A stretch of 64,000 nucleotides of DNA, taken from NCBI GenBank assembly GCA_037951165.1, contig JBBDHG010000063.1, positions 1,550,001-1,614,000 of the forward strand. Reading direction: 5' to 3'. Below are positions 1-12,585 of the stretch, in pieces. The notes under the pieces are model-generated. The model searched no databases, was not told the origin of the DNA, and saw only the letters and a program-made list of their open reading frames with translations. The position numbers and the translations under genes are program-made. Position 1 is the stretch's first letter, and each line of letters starts with the position of its first letter. Source of the stretch: Lophius americanus. Taxonomy: Eukaryota > Chordata > Actinopteri > Lophiiformes > Lophiidae.

Positions 1-1179
1 TATTATAATAACTCAAGCATTGGTCTGATTCAGTCAGGTAGGCAATAATTCATATTTCGCAACTTCCCAACCACATGTATGACGATGTACTGGATTGGCA
101 AATATGATGATCTATCTTTTATATCTATTATTTCACTGTAATAGTTCATACTGTATTTTATTATTTTGGCGGTGCTTTTTGTTGAAAGAATAGTTTCTCG
201 TCTGAATCTTCCCAACCATAAGTCAATAACCAATGAATCCAAAATGTGCCGAATTGGGATTGCTGACCCCAGAAAGGGTTTTTTTTCTTCAAAATACCAC
301 CTATGTACTCTAGACAGCGCTATATACACATACTACAACTTTTTGCTGTGTCATAAAAGTAGGATTTTATTTATGTATGTGTGATTTTTTCCTGCATTCT
401 GAGAACTGGGTTTTTTTTCCATCTCTACCCCCGAACAGCATGTGTTCCCGATATCGAATTACATTTGGAAAACTGTGATAAACACTCTGTATCTTCAGTC
501 TTTTGCTCTAAATGTCATTAACATGCATTCTGAAACTCATTAAAACGCTTCCTCTTCCGTTTTTTCCCTAGAACAATATACATCTGTGACAGTGACATGC
601 TTTCGGAAATGGTTTGTCACAATCATTACATAACTGATTGTAGTTCTTTGAGTTCTTCTTATTTATTTGGCATAATCATTGAATTGCCACCATGCATTCG
701 TATAAATCAGCTAAATGAAAGGGAAATGTCATGTTTCATTATTATTTCCAATGTTTGACTGGCGTTTGTTAATTATGTTTTGTGGATTCTCTTTTTCTTC
801 TATTTGTGGAGAATTCAATTATCCTGTACTGCGTCTGACTGCTTATGTCTAGAGGGACTTCACTTTTTTGATGCGCATCAACTGATGCCATGGATCAGTT
901 GGTCAGAAACCCGAACACCCCAACCATTTTGTTTTTGAACAAAATGATAAAGGAGAGCCCAATTACTCAGAGGAGTTGATTTCTCAAATATTCACCAAAA
1001 CAGCGGTGGCCAAAGCTACAACAACACAACAAAGCTAACAAACTCTCTGTGGATCCACCGCTTCAACAAACCCACTGAACTCTGACAGACTGCTGCAGCC
1101 GCCGCTCCGTCCAGCTCCCAGACATAGTCTAAGAATAAATGTGACAGAGCCGATACATGTATCTTCTTCTGATTCATCT
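1..1179. other. AT-rich non-coding stretch
   Basis: No supported gene. Short open frames here lack splice-flanked homology and are interrupted by AT-rich, T-run sequence. I see no recognisable transposon or RNA gene. Confidence 0.5.
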
Positions 1180-1279
1180 TGAACTACACTGCTCAAAACA
1201 ATTAGGGGAAGCCTTAATCATTCTACAACCGGATCCGTCCACTTGAAAGTGACAACATTTCAATCAGATAAGAAAGAAT

Positions 1280-1810
1280 GAAGAAAAGATGAATGATTTA
1301 TTACGACGGATAATGAATGACAATTAACGATCGGAAAGGCTTTGGCGCTCAGACTCTTTGGGGAAATAGAGATCGAAGGGTCTCTGCCCGTAGTATATGC
1401 CCCCTTTAAAGAGTCTGGAGACTGGTGGTGGTGGCCGTTGACTCTACTGAGGCTGATGAATGATGAAGCTGATGGGTCTGCGAGGACTAGGCCGAGATGT
1501 GAAGGTGAAAGAACCGCAGCGTGAAAGAACTAGATGAATGGAGAGCGTCATATTTAAAGACGGCCCATGATGGCGATGGGCTAAACATGTGTGACACAGT
1601 GATTGGATGACGAGGCTGCCTGAATGAGTGCTGAAGATATCTATTGGTGCCCCAGACCGTGAAGCAGGTCTTTGAGACTGAGCACGTGCAAAATGGGCGG
1701 GTAATAGCGGTATGAGCATTACTGTGGCACAAGTGTGTGAGAAGATAGTGTTCCTGCTGAACTTTCTATAGATCTCCATGTGGACAGAAGAGGCAACAGC
1801 GAGAACATTT
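1280..1810. repeat. dispersed repeat, copy A (related to copy near 16 kb)
   Basis: Shares ordered blocks with 15920-16340: a GGAGTCTGG-type block followed by CTGGTGGTGGTGG, then GACTCTRCTGAG, TGAATGATG, GTGAAGCAGGT and GAGACTGAG. The blocks keep the same order and similar spacing, so the two stretches are diverged copies of one element. It carries only short open frames, and I do not recognise its class. Confidence 0.6.
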
Positions 1811-2019
1811 CCGTCTCCTCGTCCTCCCTGACTGTTTCTTCTCTAGTATTGCATTTTCTTGTGTCCTTGTCACTACTGGTGGAATGATGTGGTGCCTGCA
1901 GCCATTCAGCTGGTCAAGGTCCTCCAGTGTGGCGCATTCTTACATGCATGCCGCCGGAAGATTTGCTGTGTCTCCCAGACGAGTCTCAAGAGTGTGGTGT
2001 CGATACCAGAAGACGGGCT

Positions 2020-2128
2020 GAGCAGGAGGAGCAGGAGGAGCAGGAGGAGCAGGAGGAGCAGGAGGAGCAGGAGGAGCAGGAGGAGCAGGAGGAGCAGGAG
2101 GAGCAGGAGGAGCAGGAGGAGCAGGAGG
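2020..2128. repeat. 9-bp tandem repeat, unit GAGCAGGAG
   Basis: About twelve near-perfect copies of GAGCAGGAG. Because the unit is a multiple of three and lacks stops, several frames stay open on both strands (EEQ, RRS, GGA, and leucine/proline/cysteine-rich frames on minus). These are compositional artefacts, not genes. Confidence 0.95.
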
Positions 2129-2275
2129 TCGACGAAATGACCTCCAGTAAGCAACTGGTGTGAATGTTTCCAATCAAACTATAGGAAACATACTCCATGA
2201 GGTCTGAGGTCATTCATCCGGACCTTTGCTCACAGCACAGCTCTGGGCTGCGCCACTTTCCATAAAATTTTTAAA

Positions 2276-5200
2276 AAAGGGAGAAAAAGAGGATTAAATA
2301 TGGCAGTAATATGTTATAAGAGTTAAACATCAGTTAACATGCTCGACAATCCCAAATGTATTTTTCATTAGTCATTTTTGTTCATAAGTATAAAGTTAAT
2401 TCAGACAACTTTGTCTTAAAAGTAAAATACATCTACAAAATGCATTTTCCTCTTTTTCTGTCTTGACATGTCTTGAATGTTGCAAATTATTGCAATACTC
2501 TTCCCAACACGCCACAACATGGAGGTTCTCTGCATTACTCACTCCTGGTGGACACACTGCTGGAATGTATTTTCTCTTGGGCAGCTCAGGAGAGGACGTA
2601 CAGTTTTATTATGCCTCCGCATCAAAGTGATATCTCAAGTGAAACGCAGCATCTTGACAGTCGGCCTGCCCCCCGTTAGTTCATGTCACATTTTGACCTT
2701 CTGCTCCGTCTGTCTTCCAGACCCTCATCACCAGACCTACCCGCTCTTTGGTCATTTGGCGGGTTCCAGCAGAAGGGAAAGTGTGTGCGCTTGCTAGTAG
2801 TAGCTTTCAGCCGAGGGACAAGGCTCCCCTTAACACTGTTAATTCATCCCTCTGTGCCCCCCGACCCCCCTCCCACTGCTTCAATCCCTTCCTTCTGTGC
2901 CCAGACACACAGTAGCACTCACAGGCTACCAAGTCTCCCCCAAAAGTCTCTCTGTCCTACCAATTCCAGATCCTCCGCTTTATCCACCCACCATCACCAC
3001 CCACACACACACATAGACACACACAGTTGCGCACACACACGCATCAAAGAAACCCCTCTATCACCTCCTCCCCAAAGTTTCTTTTGTCGAGCAGGCTTTG
3101 TGCACTAATTAACTACAGTTCAGTTCCCAGCAGACTCGGGTCATCCTCCGAGACTGGAACCGGGGATGGACTGCTCTCTTTAACCAGCTATACTGGAACT
3201 GAGACAATAATAGGACAAACATCATCCTTCATGGAAAGATTATATGCCCCAGCTGCTACTCGTATGTGTTGGAAATTTGAATATCTTATTTGTGATTAAA
3301 AGTCTTATTAGAGACCGAGAGTGTTTGTGATCGTATTTACAAATCTGATAATGAATTCAGCTTTCCAACAGTTCCTTATTTCCCCATGGTGCCTTCGAGC
3401 ACAGCCCTTTCTGTCCTCCTCAGATTATGAAGCCACATTGTTACTGATTTGTCCTAAGTCCATTACACTAGCCTGGATTGTGTGAAAACAGAGTTTTCAA
3501 GTGGTTGTATTTCTCTGGTGCTGCATGCAGCTATGCCTTTAAGTGGATCTGTGTTTTGAGATGTTGTTGCATCGGACTTGATGAACTGGCAGTCACAGCC
3601 CAAGATTTAAGTTGCTGACTGGACTGTGATTGTGTGTGGTGCAGTTGTTGTCCCGACAGCTGGAATGAAGAACTGCACCAATGGAGTCTTCCCATCCTGC
3701 TGCGGATGAGATATTAGCTCTCGGGCTGCGGGGGGAAAAATACATATTTTACAGAGCATGAAGCGGAGACGTGAATAGTCAAGGATGAGGTGCGGGGAAA
3801 CGTGGGGCTGCGGCGTTAACCTTATGAAACAGGATGATAAAACATCTCCAAAAAGCCAGTTTTCCAACCAAAATATGTGTGAGTTATGGAGGCAGTCCCC
3901 ACTCTGTGTGTGGAATGAACACGTGTTTGAATGTGAGAATGTGTTTGGCACGCAAAGTTGTTTCTCTGTTAAACTTACATGAATGCAGCTGGTTCCATTC
4001 TTGGGCACTGAACACCAATCACTAAAAGAACCAATCTGTGCTTATGATTATTATACTTAGATGCAAAATGTATGATATATCCTGCATAAGGAAGTAAATG
4101 GCGTATGTAAGCTAATCACAGAGTAAATCTATAGGGGAACAATCAACTTATTATTTCATCAACCCTCTGGAGCCTCAGGTGTGTCTAAAGTTAGGGTTAA
4201 CACTTGGTCTTTATATACTGCATTCCAAAATGATCAACAACAAAAACGAATGGTGTCATTTTTTTGCAGCATTGCATAATGATTTCTTAAATTTAACGTA
4301 CTTTATAAGTACCCTGGTCCCAAAAACATGCAGGGTTTGCGTTAGGGATTAGCTGCTTTGGTCTAACACTTTCGCATTGCTCCCCTTTGGAGCAAACAGT
4401 TCTAAGATAAGGTACCACGCTTATAATTGCTCTCTTGTATTCATCAGTAGAATAGGCCCAATGTCTCCATATGAGGACATTCGTTTTTGGGGCTACAGGT
4501 ATTTTCTTTGCAAAGACAAGGTTTAGGTTTTGTACCTATTGGGTCCCATTAATCATAAATGAAAGGGGACATTAGAAACACACAAAAAATAAATGCCTGG
4601 GTCTCTTGAGGATACAATTCTGTCTTCAGATTCTCTTGTAGGCTTTTGCTCTTTTTGGAAAGCATTAGGCGAGCTGTTTACTCCTCATTTGCTCTGAGCT
4701 TAGCTAACCGGATGCTGCCGAGGATTCATATTTACTGTACAGACATAAGAGCAGCATCCATTTTTTTAATCGGATTTTTGGCAAGAAAATTTACAAACAT
4801 ATTTCCCCAAAGATTAAATTGTCCCTCAGAATAAAACATTTTATTTATAAGCTCAGGCCTATGTGATAGAATGAAAACCAAAATGACAAAACCACAACAA
4901 GGACTCATAGATAATCTATTATCTTCTGGGCTGCTGATGAGAGGAAAAATCCAGAAAATGATCCGTCAACAAACCCTGGGAGGCAGAGTTAACGAGGGGC
5001 AAAACTGACAGATAAAGAGAAAGAAGGAAACCATCAGGGAAAAAGTCTTTGCCCAAAGAGTTTTTACATAATTCTGCATGTATTTGAATATTTGTCATTG
5101 TCTGTCTGAGCTCTTTGTTTACAACAAGGCCCAAAATAAACAAACCATGTAGGCTAGTGAATGCAGGAGGACATGGAACGGTGCAGGAGTGGCGTTTAGC

Positions 5201-7300
5201 TTCATTGAATGGAGAGGTAATGGCACATGATTATGTTCAGACGGGGAACTGTCTGGTAGAAGGTGTTGAAGGACAAAGACACCGCTGGGCTTTCCACAAC
5301 TTTTTGTCAGTGTGTTGTTCTGTGCAGCGCTGATTGATTAAATATGAATTGGTGTTGGTTTAGGGAGCTTGACGTGTTTGGCTGAAAGTTCTCCTGAATC
5401 GACTCGTCTGGTGAGACTGTCAGTGTCAGGTGCAGCTGCAGGTAGGGGCGTAGAGCTCCAGCAAACACGGCCTCAACGTCCCGGCTCCCAAACTTTTGCA
5501 GCTAATCAGTGGAAAGCTGTCAGTTATTTTACGGGAGATTGCACAGTAGGGTTATTTCAGCTGGATATTTCAGGATTGCAGGTAACCCGAGGCAAAAATG
5601 AGTGAAAGCTTACTTATAAAGAGTGTTCATCCAGAGAGTGAGGCAACACACAGCAAAATCTAATTAAGAACAATTCCATTTTAGTGGGCACAGACAGTTT
5701 CTGCAGGAGTCTTTTTTTTTTTTTTTTTACTTCAGAATTATTCAAGGGAGGCGTTATTGATGATTTGCCACATTCTGCAATTTTCCCACCATTCTCCTAC
5801 TCCATTATTCATCCACGTCTACTTTTTAATCTCCTGTGAGCTGAGTCAGAACTGCACTTCTATTTGCAGACTGTTCCTCCTCTATGCTCATGTCTGTAGC
5901 ATTGATTAAATGGACCCCAGTGGGCTGGGGGATTACATCGGCGTCTATTTGAAATGGCATTTCTACATTGTTTTTTCCATTACTGAGTATACTAGTGGAA
6001 TTTAGATAAACTGAGTCGGGGTAAACTGTGCTGATATCTAAGTTTATTCATCTGAATCACTTGGGGTTCATTAGCTGCAGTTACTACATTTGGTGTGTTT
6101 TGCTATTTTTTCTATGTTCACATCCCTCAACAGTCTAGAGCAGGGCCAACTGGGCTCCCACAGGAAGCCGGAGGAGGAGAGGCAAAGTTAATACCGGAGG
6201 CTGAAAATGAATACAGACAATTGTTTTCTATCAGCTGAAGCGGAGCAGAGCTCCCGATCAAACAGGAATGAGGCAAATTAGATAACGGAGGACGGAGAGG
6301 GAAAGACAGTACGCCTGCTGCTTCAGCCGCGATACTCCTGTCATGCAAACATATTTGTGGCTTTGAGCTCAATGCTGGATGTTGAATGAAATAGCTAGCA
6401 CCCTCAAATGGAGAAAGGTTTTCACTCTTTGCAGCCACAGTGGGTCACAGTATGAGCTGGTTGTTGGGGGTGTGTCATTGGATTCATACATCTTCACCCG
6501 CGACCATCATGTAGGAGTTTTTTGATCATTGGTACACGGACGTTGGCATCAACATCCTTTTCTGCATCTATAATGAGGAAACATGAATGCTGAGTGCCTG
6601 GTAACCATAAAGTGTCTCACTTCTTCACCGCATGTGATTTTCTACGACGAGTGTCCAGGTGAGCGGTATCTGCAGCAGGGCTTGACAGCTTTTCCCGTTT
6701 CTCCCACAGGAGAAGTAATTGGTGTCAGATGCTTTTGCTTCTTACACTCCTCAGTAAAAGTAAGAACTGTCTGGAGCTCAGGTGTGCCCCGGCTTGGTTT
6801 AGCAGGCATTTTAGCTAAAGGGCCTCACTTTAACAGAGTATTCCCTCACCCTGCACCAGCAGCAAAATTAATCCAGTCAGGCAATCAACAGCCCCCACTT
6901 CAGCTTCTACTCAGCCAAAAAAAATGATCATGCAGGTGGAGCAGAAAGCTGCAGGCATTGCTCATAAGGTTCCCCCAGGCTAAATCTAAAAAGCACAAGA
7001 TAACCTTTGACCTTCTCCTTTAGACTTTTTGCAGCTTGATAAGCAGGTCCCAAATTACCCAAAGCTATGATACAGAACATTTTAATATTCATTTATCACG
7101 TCCATGTGTTCATGCTGGTCCAGACCGAGCGCAGGGGTTCTACTCTTTGAGATTACCTAAAAGTCGCTTAAGTATTTTTAGAAGAATTTTCAAAACATTA
7201 ATAATTTTAAAAAAATGAAACTACCAGTCCAAACGTCATGACTTTAATATCCTAACACTTGTCGTCCCCGGCAGCATAGCTGTAGAATTATATCAGCATA
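2276..7300. other. intergenic stretch without supported gene
   Basis: I see no exon series. It contains CA-rich simple sequence around 2998-3045, a poly-T run near 5713-5729 and AT-rich unique sequence. Positions 4170-4590 (with a CATATGAGGACATTCGTTTTTGGG block) resemble low-copy fish repeat sequence, but I could not identify a family. Confidence 0.45.
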
Positions 7301-7314
7301 GCATCTCCTTAAGT

Positions 7315-8268
7315 CAATTCTTATGCACCAAATTTGGGTTAAGTCGGATCATTGGTTGAGAAATTATGGCCCAAAAACTTTGGAGGAAAAGCTGAAATAT
7401 ACAACCGACCTTTCCTAAAATCAATTCAGTTCTTCCTCAGGCTAAAGTCAATGCTGGTATAAACTTTGAAAATGGTTTTTGAAGTATGTCTGGAAAACAG
7501 TGTTTTTTGTAAAAAAAAAAAAAAAAGCTCCCCTTACTGAATAAAATATGAGCTTTTAAAATAATATCACAATATATACAAGATAAATGTCCTCAAGCTG
7601 AATCATATTCAGCAAATTTTGCTCTCAATCCCACCAGCGGTTGAGGGAATTATCGCTGAAAACGTTGGGATAAAACTCCCCCTAGAGTTGGAAACATATA
7701 TGACCGACCTTTCCTAAAATCAATTCCGTACTTCCTCACACTAAAGTCTAAGTTGTTATGAAATTTGAAAATGACCCATGAGATACTTTTTGAATTATCG
7801 ATTTCACACAAATGATCCGAGGCGGCGCACAAGGACGCAGCGGCGCAAATCTCCAGAAATTAAGCAAAACTAGGCCTACGCCCAAACAGCAAGGGTATAT
7901 CCGCGAAACCGCCCCAAATCTCCTGCGTTGTACAAGCTATGCCCCTTAATAAACTCTTCAAATTAAACGTGAAGCTATTTTATTTGGAAGTACTTTCGTT
8001 TTCGAGTCAAATACGAACAATTAAGTGAAATAATGATATATACCAAATAGATCTCCGAGAGTTGATTCATATGCACCAAACTCAATCAGACCAGCGGTTA
8101 AGAAATTATGGCCCGGAAACCTTCGGAGGTAAAGCCCCTCCCACGATATTGGAAATATACAACTCTCCTAACATCAATCCAGTTTCTCCTCGCACTCAGA
8201 TAAAGGTGTGTATAAAATTGGAGAATAATGAATGCGTGATATTTTTTTTGAGTTATCGCGTTAACACG
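7315..8268 (+). repeat. cluster of three diverged ~200-bp repeat units
   Basis: Three units in the same orientation, at about 7315-7515, 7600-7805 and 8060-8268. Each contains an ATGCACCAAA-like block, then GACCAGCGGTTRAGAAATTATGG or a diverged form, then a CCTTTCCTAAAATCAATTC-like block, a TCCTCAGRCTAAAGTC-like block and AAAATTTGAAAATG. A related short-unit repeat lies at 57990-58470. No protein is encoded. Confidence 0.7.
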
Positions 8269-9890
8269 AAGGACCTGTGGTGGACTTTTTGAGGGTATAA
8301 TTTTCAGTACGACAATGTTAAAAAAAAAAGAAGTATTAATAATAGCAGTAACATGTGGTACAGTATAAGTGGTCCTGAAAACAACATTGAAATATGCCGT
8401 TTTTCAACAGCGTCGTTGAACTTATTCTGGACATATCCATCTTCAGCTTCCAGTGTGGTCACCACCAACCCCCTGGAAACATTGAGCTGTTAAGCTGCTA
8501 AATGCTGCACTTTGTTCACAGAAGGTCACTAACTCTTCTGTCGGGTGTTGAGCGAGTGGAGCACAGAGGATCTATCTGTGAGCCTCATCTCTGAAAAACA
8601 TATGCTTGATATTGAGCCAAAACAGAGGTTGCACGATGGTACAAAAAGCAGCCGAACGCATGCAAAGTCCATCAGATACTCACCTCTAGAACTGTAATGA
8701 GAATCCTAAAACTGACTCTCGGTCGACTTTGGTGGAAATGAGCCCAGGAAGAGGGAAGAATTTCGTGTTTCTGTCACCTCATCATAAAACGCGTAATACT
8801 CTCTCTGGAGCCAATGTTGGGTTCGTCCATTCTAGACCACATGGAGACATAAAGGACTTTTTATAAGCTATCAAACTTTTTAAATCTCTTTCAGATTTTA
8901 GTTTTTGTTCTCTGAAACACTCCAAGTTCAGTCACAGAGTTCCCAAAGTGAGCAGCAATTAGTTAAAGAGTTAGTCACACAGTTGGCCTATTAGTCTCCA
9001 AAGATTGAAACGTATCCCCAGCTATTTGGTGGAGACCAGAAAGGAGGCTGAATGTTAATCACTGCATTAAAATGTTGCTCTCCTTTAGGCGTGAGTAAAT
9101 AATAAGCTGCTGTTTGCTAGAATACTTCATTCACGCAAACCAGATGGGATACTGTGTTCTGTCTCCTTTAAATGAGTTTTTGCGATTGTCCCCTTATATT
9201 AGGATTTCTTAGTGTCTCTACCGACAGGAGGAGCTGAGCGTCAAACCGGCTTTACCCTGGAGGCCCAGTGAGGATGACCTCATCCACCTCAGTTTGAAGA
9301 AAAAAGGCAAGGAGTCAATCAGCGGGTCTAAGGCTCCGCGAAACCTTTTCATAATGAGGTCAGGTTGATGCTGTGTTTGTGTGCGCGTGTGTGTGGGTGT
9401 GTGTGTGTTTGAGCGTGTGTGTGCTCGTGTGTATGTGTCAAACGCCTGGAGAAAGTTTATTACATGTTTGAGCAGATTAGATCGACCCTGGACTCCCACC
9501 CCCCACCCCCTCTCTGAGCAGTCCTTCCACCCTTCCTCCCTGTGACAGGTAGTGGCACAGGGGTGAACAGGAGGACGGCTGGTTGTTAAACGCAGTCAGA
9601 TTTGTGGTGGGAATGCCTTAATTTTCTCTGGCAGGACCACGCCAGAGTGTCACATGATGTAATCTGCTGTAATTATCCTAAACATTATATATAATCAGGC
9701 AATTTTAAAGATAATTAAAACATCAACAATTGATTAATTCATAAAAAACACAACAAGTCAAGTAAGACGCCTGATCTCCTCGAGCAAGTCATTCCACGGT
9801 TTCAGCACCCTGATAGCCGGAGCTCCGGTAATAAGATGAATGTATGATCTTAGACTACACTTAGGCTCATGTGTGTTTGAAATGTCAGAT
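8269..9890. other. intergenic stretch without supported gene
   Basis: No exon series recognised. Positions 9376-9436 are an impure GT repeat. The rest is ordinary AT-rich sequence. Confidence 0.45.
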
Positions 9891-9892
9891 AT

Positions 9893-10575
9893 GCACCAAC
9901 CAGCCATAACATTATACCCACTGCCTGATATTGTGTAGGGCTGCCAGAATAACTCCGACCCGCTGAGACAGCAAACATCTGAAGGTGTTCTTTGGTATCT
10001 AGGATCGAGGCACAAGCAGCAGATCCTTTGAGTCAAGTTAGTTCCAAAGCGAGTTCTCTGTGGATAAAACTTTCCACAAGCCATCCCTTAACCATTGCTG
10101 CTGGACGCATAGCCAAACAGAAACGGGCCACTTCCTGCAACAACTTTCTTCACATACAGCAACTATCTCTTCCCACTGGATGAAACCTCATATGCAGCAA
10201 GCGGTGATGCACTGTGTCTTCTGACAACTTTCCACCAGATCGAACATCAACGTTTCCAGCTTTTTGTGCTACAGAAGCTCTTCTGTGGGATCAAAAATCA
10301 CAGAAAATACTACACTTCCTACATGCTTCAATTAGCCTCAGGCCGCCACGACCCCTTCACTGGTCCAGCAGTTGTCCCTCTATAGACCACTTTGATAGGT
10401 GCAGACCCCTGCAGAGCAGGAAACCCCACCAAGCCTTCCTAGAGTCGCTCCGATCCGTCAACCTGCCTATTTTTGCTGTCTCAAGCACATCATCCTCTGG
10501 ACTAAATGTTCAATAACATATCTCCCTCCTACTGACAGATGCCATTCTAAGGGGATGATCAATGTTACTCACCTT
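9893..10575 (-). mobile_element. internally deleted Tc1-like transposon relic
   Basis: Reads as a minus-strand copy of a common fish Tc1 family. It opens with CCAGCCATAACATTATACCC (terminal repeat side) and includes the block corresponding to the transposase C-terminus (GCAGCAGATCCTTTGAGTC). It then jumps to the N-terminal half (GGTGATGCACTGTGTCTTCTG, ACCACTTTGATAGG) and ends near the opposite terminus (AATGTTACTCACCT). The central catalytic region is deleted and the rest is full of stops, so it is inactive. The same family recurs at 13.7, 16.9, 24.7, 29.5, 35.9, 37.3, 41.5 and 50.2 kb. Confidence 0.75.
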
Positions 10576-10576
10576 C

Positions 10577-10608
10577 GCTGTTCAGCTGTTCAGCTGTTCA
10601 GCTGTTCT
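10577..10608. repeat. 8-bp tandem repeat, unit GCTGTTCA
   Basis: Four units, the last ending in T instead of A, immediately next to the end of the adjoining Tc1-like relic. Confidence 0.9.
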
Positions 10609-10609
10609 A

Positions 10610-12430
10610 CTGTTAAACCTGATCATTTAGGGCCCAGATGTTTTGCAGGTTATCAGTGGAATCTGAATTCAATTAATCAATTCTCACAGAAACAAGCAGC
10701 GAGTGAACGGATGATAGAACAGGTGTAATATTGTCCCACGTTTTTACCTCTGGTTGGGAGTCTAGCAGCTTATATCTTTATAAGTCTGAGGTCTTTCACT
10801 GTTTCCGAGTTTGTGTTTTATTCTAGCAATGTTTCAGAGGTGGTATAATACAGTTTGGCTGAACTAGGGGAGTTCCACGCCGCTCAAAATCTCAACGACT
10901 GTCAAATACAGCTAAACAAAAGATTTATCAGTGTGTTTCTCAGAGGGTGTATTCTTCATGCCTTCAGTGGGGGATTATTCACTTGTGGAACGTGAGCACC
11001 TCCCAGAGTCAGGGAGGTGAAGTGGATCAAGGGCGACATATTCTGAGCAGGTTAGGAAAATGAAGGACATTCTCACTAAAAATGACAATTGTATTCAGAA
11101 AGGTGGGTTTGCATGTTAAATCATTTTTTAGAGTGCCCTTAATGCATATTGTTGTCCCACAATGCAATGCACTGGATAGACTGGAACAAATGGCGCTACT
11201 CAGCTGCAAACCATTAAAACAAGCTTTGTTAGGGTGGGGTTTAATATGCAGTGGCATTCCAAGGTCACAGCTCCGTTTATTGCTTACTAAAATGTTTTCA
11301 GTCTGCATGCTGGATTCACACATAGAATCAGACAACAAAACAGACATGAGAGTGGATCCGCTCATATATTTGATTGTAACAGCGAACTATTCTTTAAAGC
11401 AGTGTTATAGTAGTTACTTATTCGAATGAGCGCATTCAAATCTCTTGAATCTGATTGGAAGGATGCTTGTAAAATGTAGTGTTGTGTGTGTGCGAAATAT
11501 ATCAATTCAAAGTGTGTAGAGTAGTTTACTACCCACTGGCTCTTGTGTCTTTCTCTCTGTTGTTACACCACCTCGATAAAATGAATCCTTGCATAGTTGA
11601 AGTTAAAGTACTTTCATTTATTTGATTTGACTTAAATCATGTAGTTTTTAAAATGTAAGTATCCCAGTTTCATATGATCAGCATAAATCTGTTCATTATG
11701 AAAACAATGAAATTGAATCAGTCAAAGGATATGTTGGAGGTTTAAACATGTCTCGCTGTAGAACAAGTAGGATTTAATTTGTTAAAATGGAATGATTGGT
11801 TTCCTTACAATTTTCAGGAAATTCCATTAAATGTATTAAAAACAAAATATGTTTTTAGAAATATGACATAAATCTAATTTTTACTTGTTTCATTTATGTT
11901 TTAAAGACAAAAATGCATCAAATGAAGTGTATTTCTTTGTTGATCTTAAAATGATGTAGTGATGGATGGAAATTTTACATGTAATTAAAATTTAAAAAAA
12001 TCTTAAATACTTGGCTTAAATATTTGGGTGCAAAAGAAAAAGACAAACCTTCTGGCAGTGCGTATATAACACTTATGCAGCACATTTGAACTCATCCATA
12101 TCAACCCTATACTCCAGAGTTCTGCCAATCCTCTCCTGCCATCAGCCAGCATAATCATGTGCCAGTTCTGGAGGTGGGAGGTAGTGAAGTAAAAATACTT
12201 TTTGTTTCTGTTCATGCTGAGCACATCCACATAGGGTTCCTGATTCATAAATGTAATATCATATCGGTGTGATATGAGGATCATAAAGATTGAAGCAGTA
12301 CGTGAACGTTCTGTCCCCAAGAAGCAGTAATAAACTTTTGCGTTATGAACACATTGCTGATTTTTAAGATGCCTAATACTGCTCCTGTGGTTCCCAGGAG
12401 GAGGGGGAGGACGGGGTCAGTCTGCAACCA
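10610..12430. other. intergenic stretch without supported gene
   Basis: AT-rich sequence with no exon series that I recognise. Open frames of around 110 codons at 11027-11429 occur on both strands over the same bases and show no family resemblance, so I treat them as chance. Confidence 0.45.
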
Positions 12431-12512
12431 CGTCACCTGGGATTCTGAATCATTGACCTGCTGATGGGTAGATGATAGCTCCGCCTTCTCCTGAACCACC
12501 GGGCACAAAAGA

Positions 12513-12585
12513 CGAGCCAGCCAGGAGTTGAACCTAGAATCTTCTGATCCGTAGTCAGACGCGTTATCCATTGCGCCACTGGCCC
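12513..12585 (-). tRNA. tRNA-Arg (anticodon ACG), copy 1
   Basis: A 73-nt cloverleaf on the minus strand. The acceptor stem GGGCCAG pairs with CTGGCTC, followed by discriminator G. The D arm is TGGCGCAATGGATAACG. The anticodon arm is TCTGA-CTACGGA-TCAGA with ACG at the centre of the loop. The T arm is CTAGG-TTCAACT-CCTGG, with one T-G wobble pair. Internal A and B boxes are intact. A TTTT run two bases beyond the 3' end provides an RNA polymerase III terminator. There is no intron and no encoded CCA, as expected in eukaryotes. Bases match the vertebrate tRNA-Arg-ACG pattern closely except in the T arm (T-G wobble and TTCAA loop), so it is probably functional. Confidence 0.93.

Larger units (their letters stand above)
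1185..2275 (+). mobile_element. decayed Tc1/mariner-like element with nested insertion
   Basis: The left edge carries the ACTGCTCAAAACAATTAGGGGA motif typical of a common fish DNA transposon terminus. Positions 1860-2260 resemble the transposase region of the same elements: the stretch that usually reads as a DLQ-ATGVNV helix-turn-helix followed by a conserved histidine/proline segment is visible but broken by frameshifts and stops. About 500 bp around 1280-1810 has a different character and is related to a copy near 16 kb, so it looks like a later insertion. The transposase is clearly non-functional. The family assignment comes from recalled similarity of non-autonomous fish elements and was not tested. 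Confidence 0.55.

Noticed and set aside
1859..2213. Overlapping open frames of 75-93 codons on both strands (RRS, EEQ, GGA, LLL, APP repeats)
   Set aside because: All are created by the 9-bp GAGCAGGAG array, which contains no stop in these frames; there is no homology or splice support.
6583..6927. 114-codon open frame with a possible donor (CCAG|GTGAGCGG) inside it
   Set aside because: No neighbouring exons, no recognised protein family and ordinary composition; one donor-like site is expected by chance.
11027..11429. 112- and 115-codon open frames on opposite strands over the same bases
   Set aside because: They are mutually overlapping, have no recognisable domain, and lie in AT-rich sequence without splice context.
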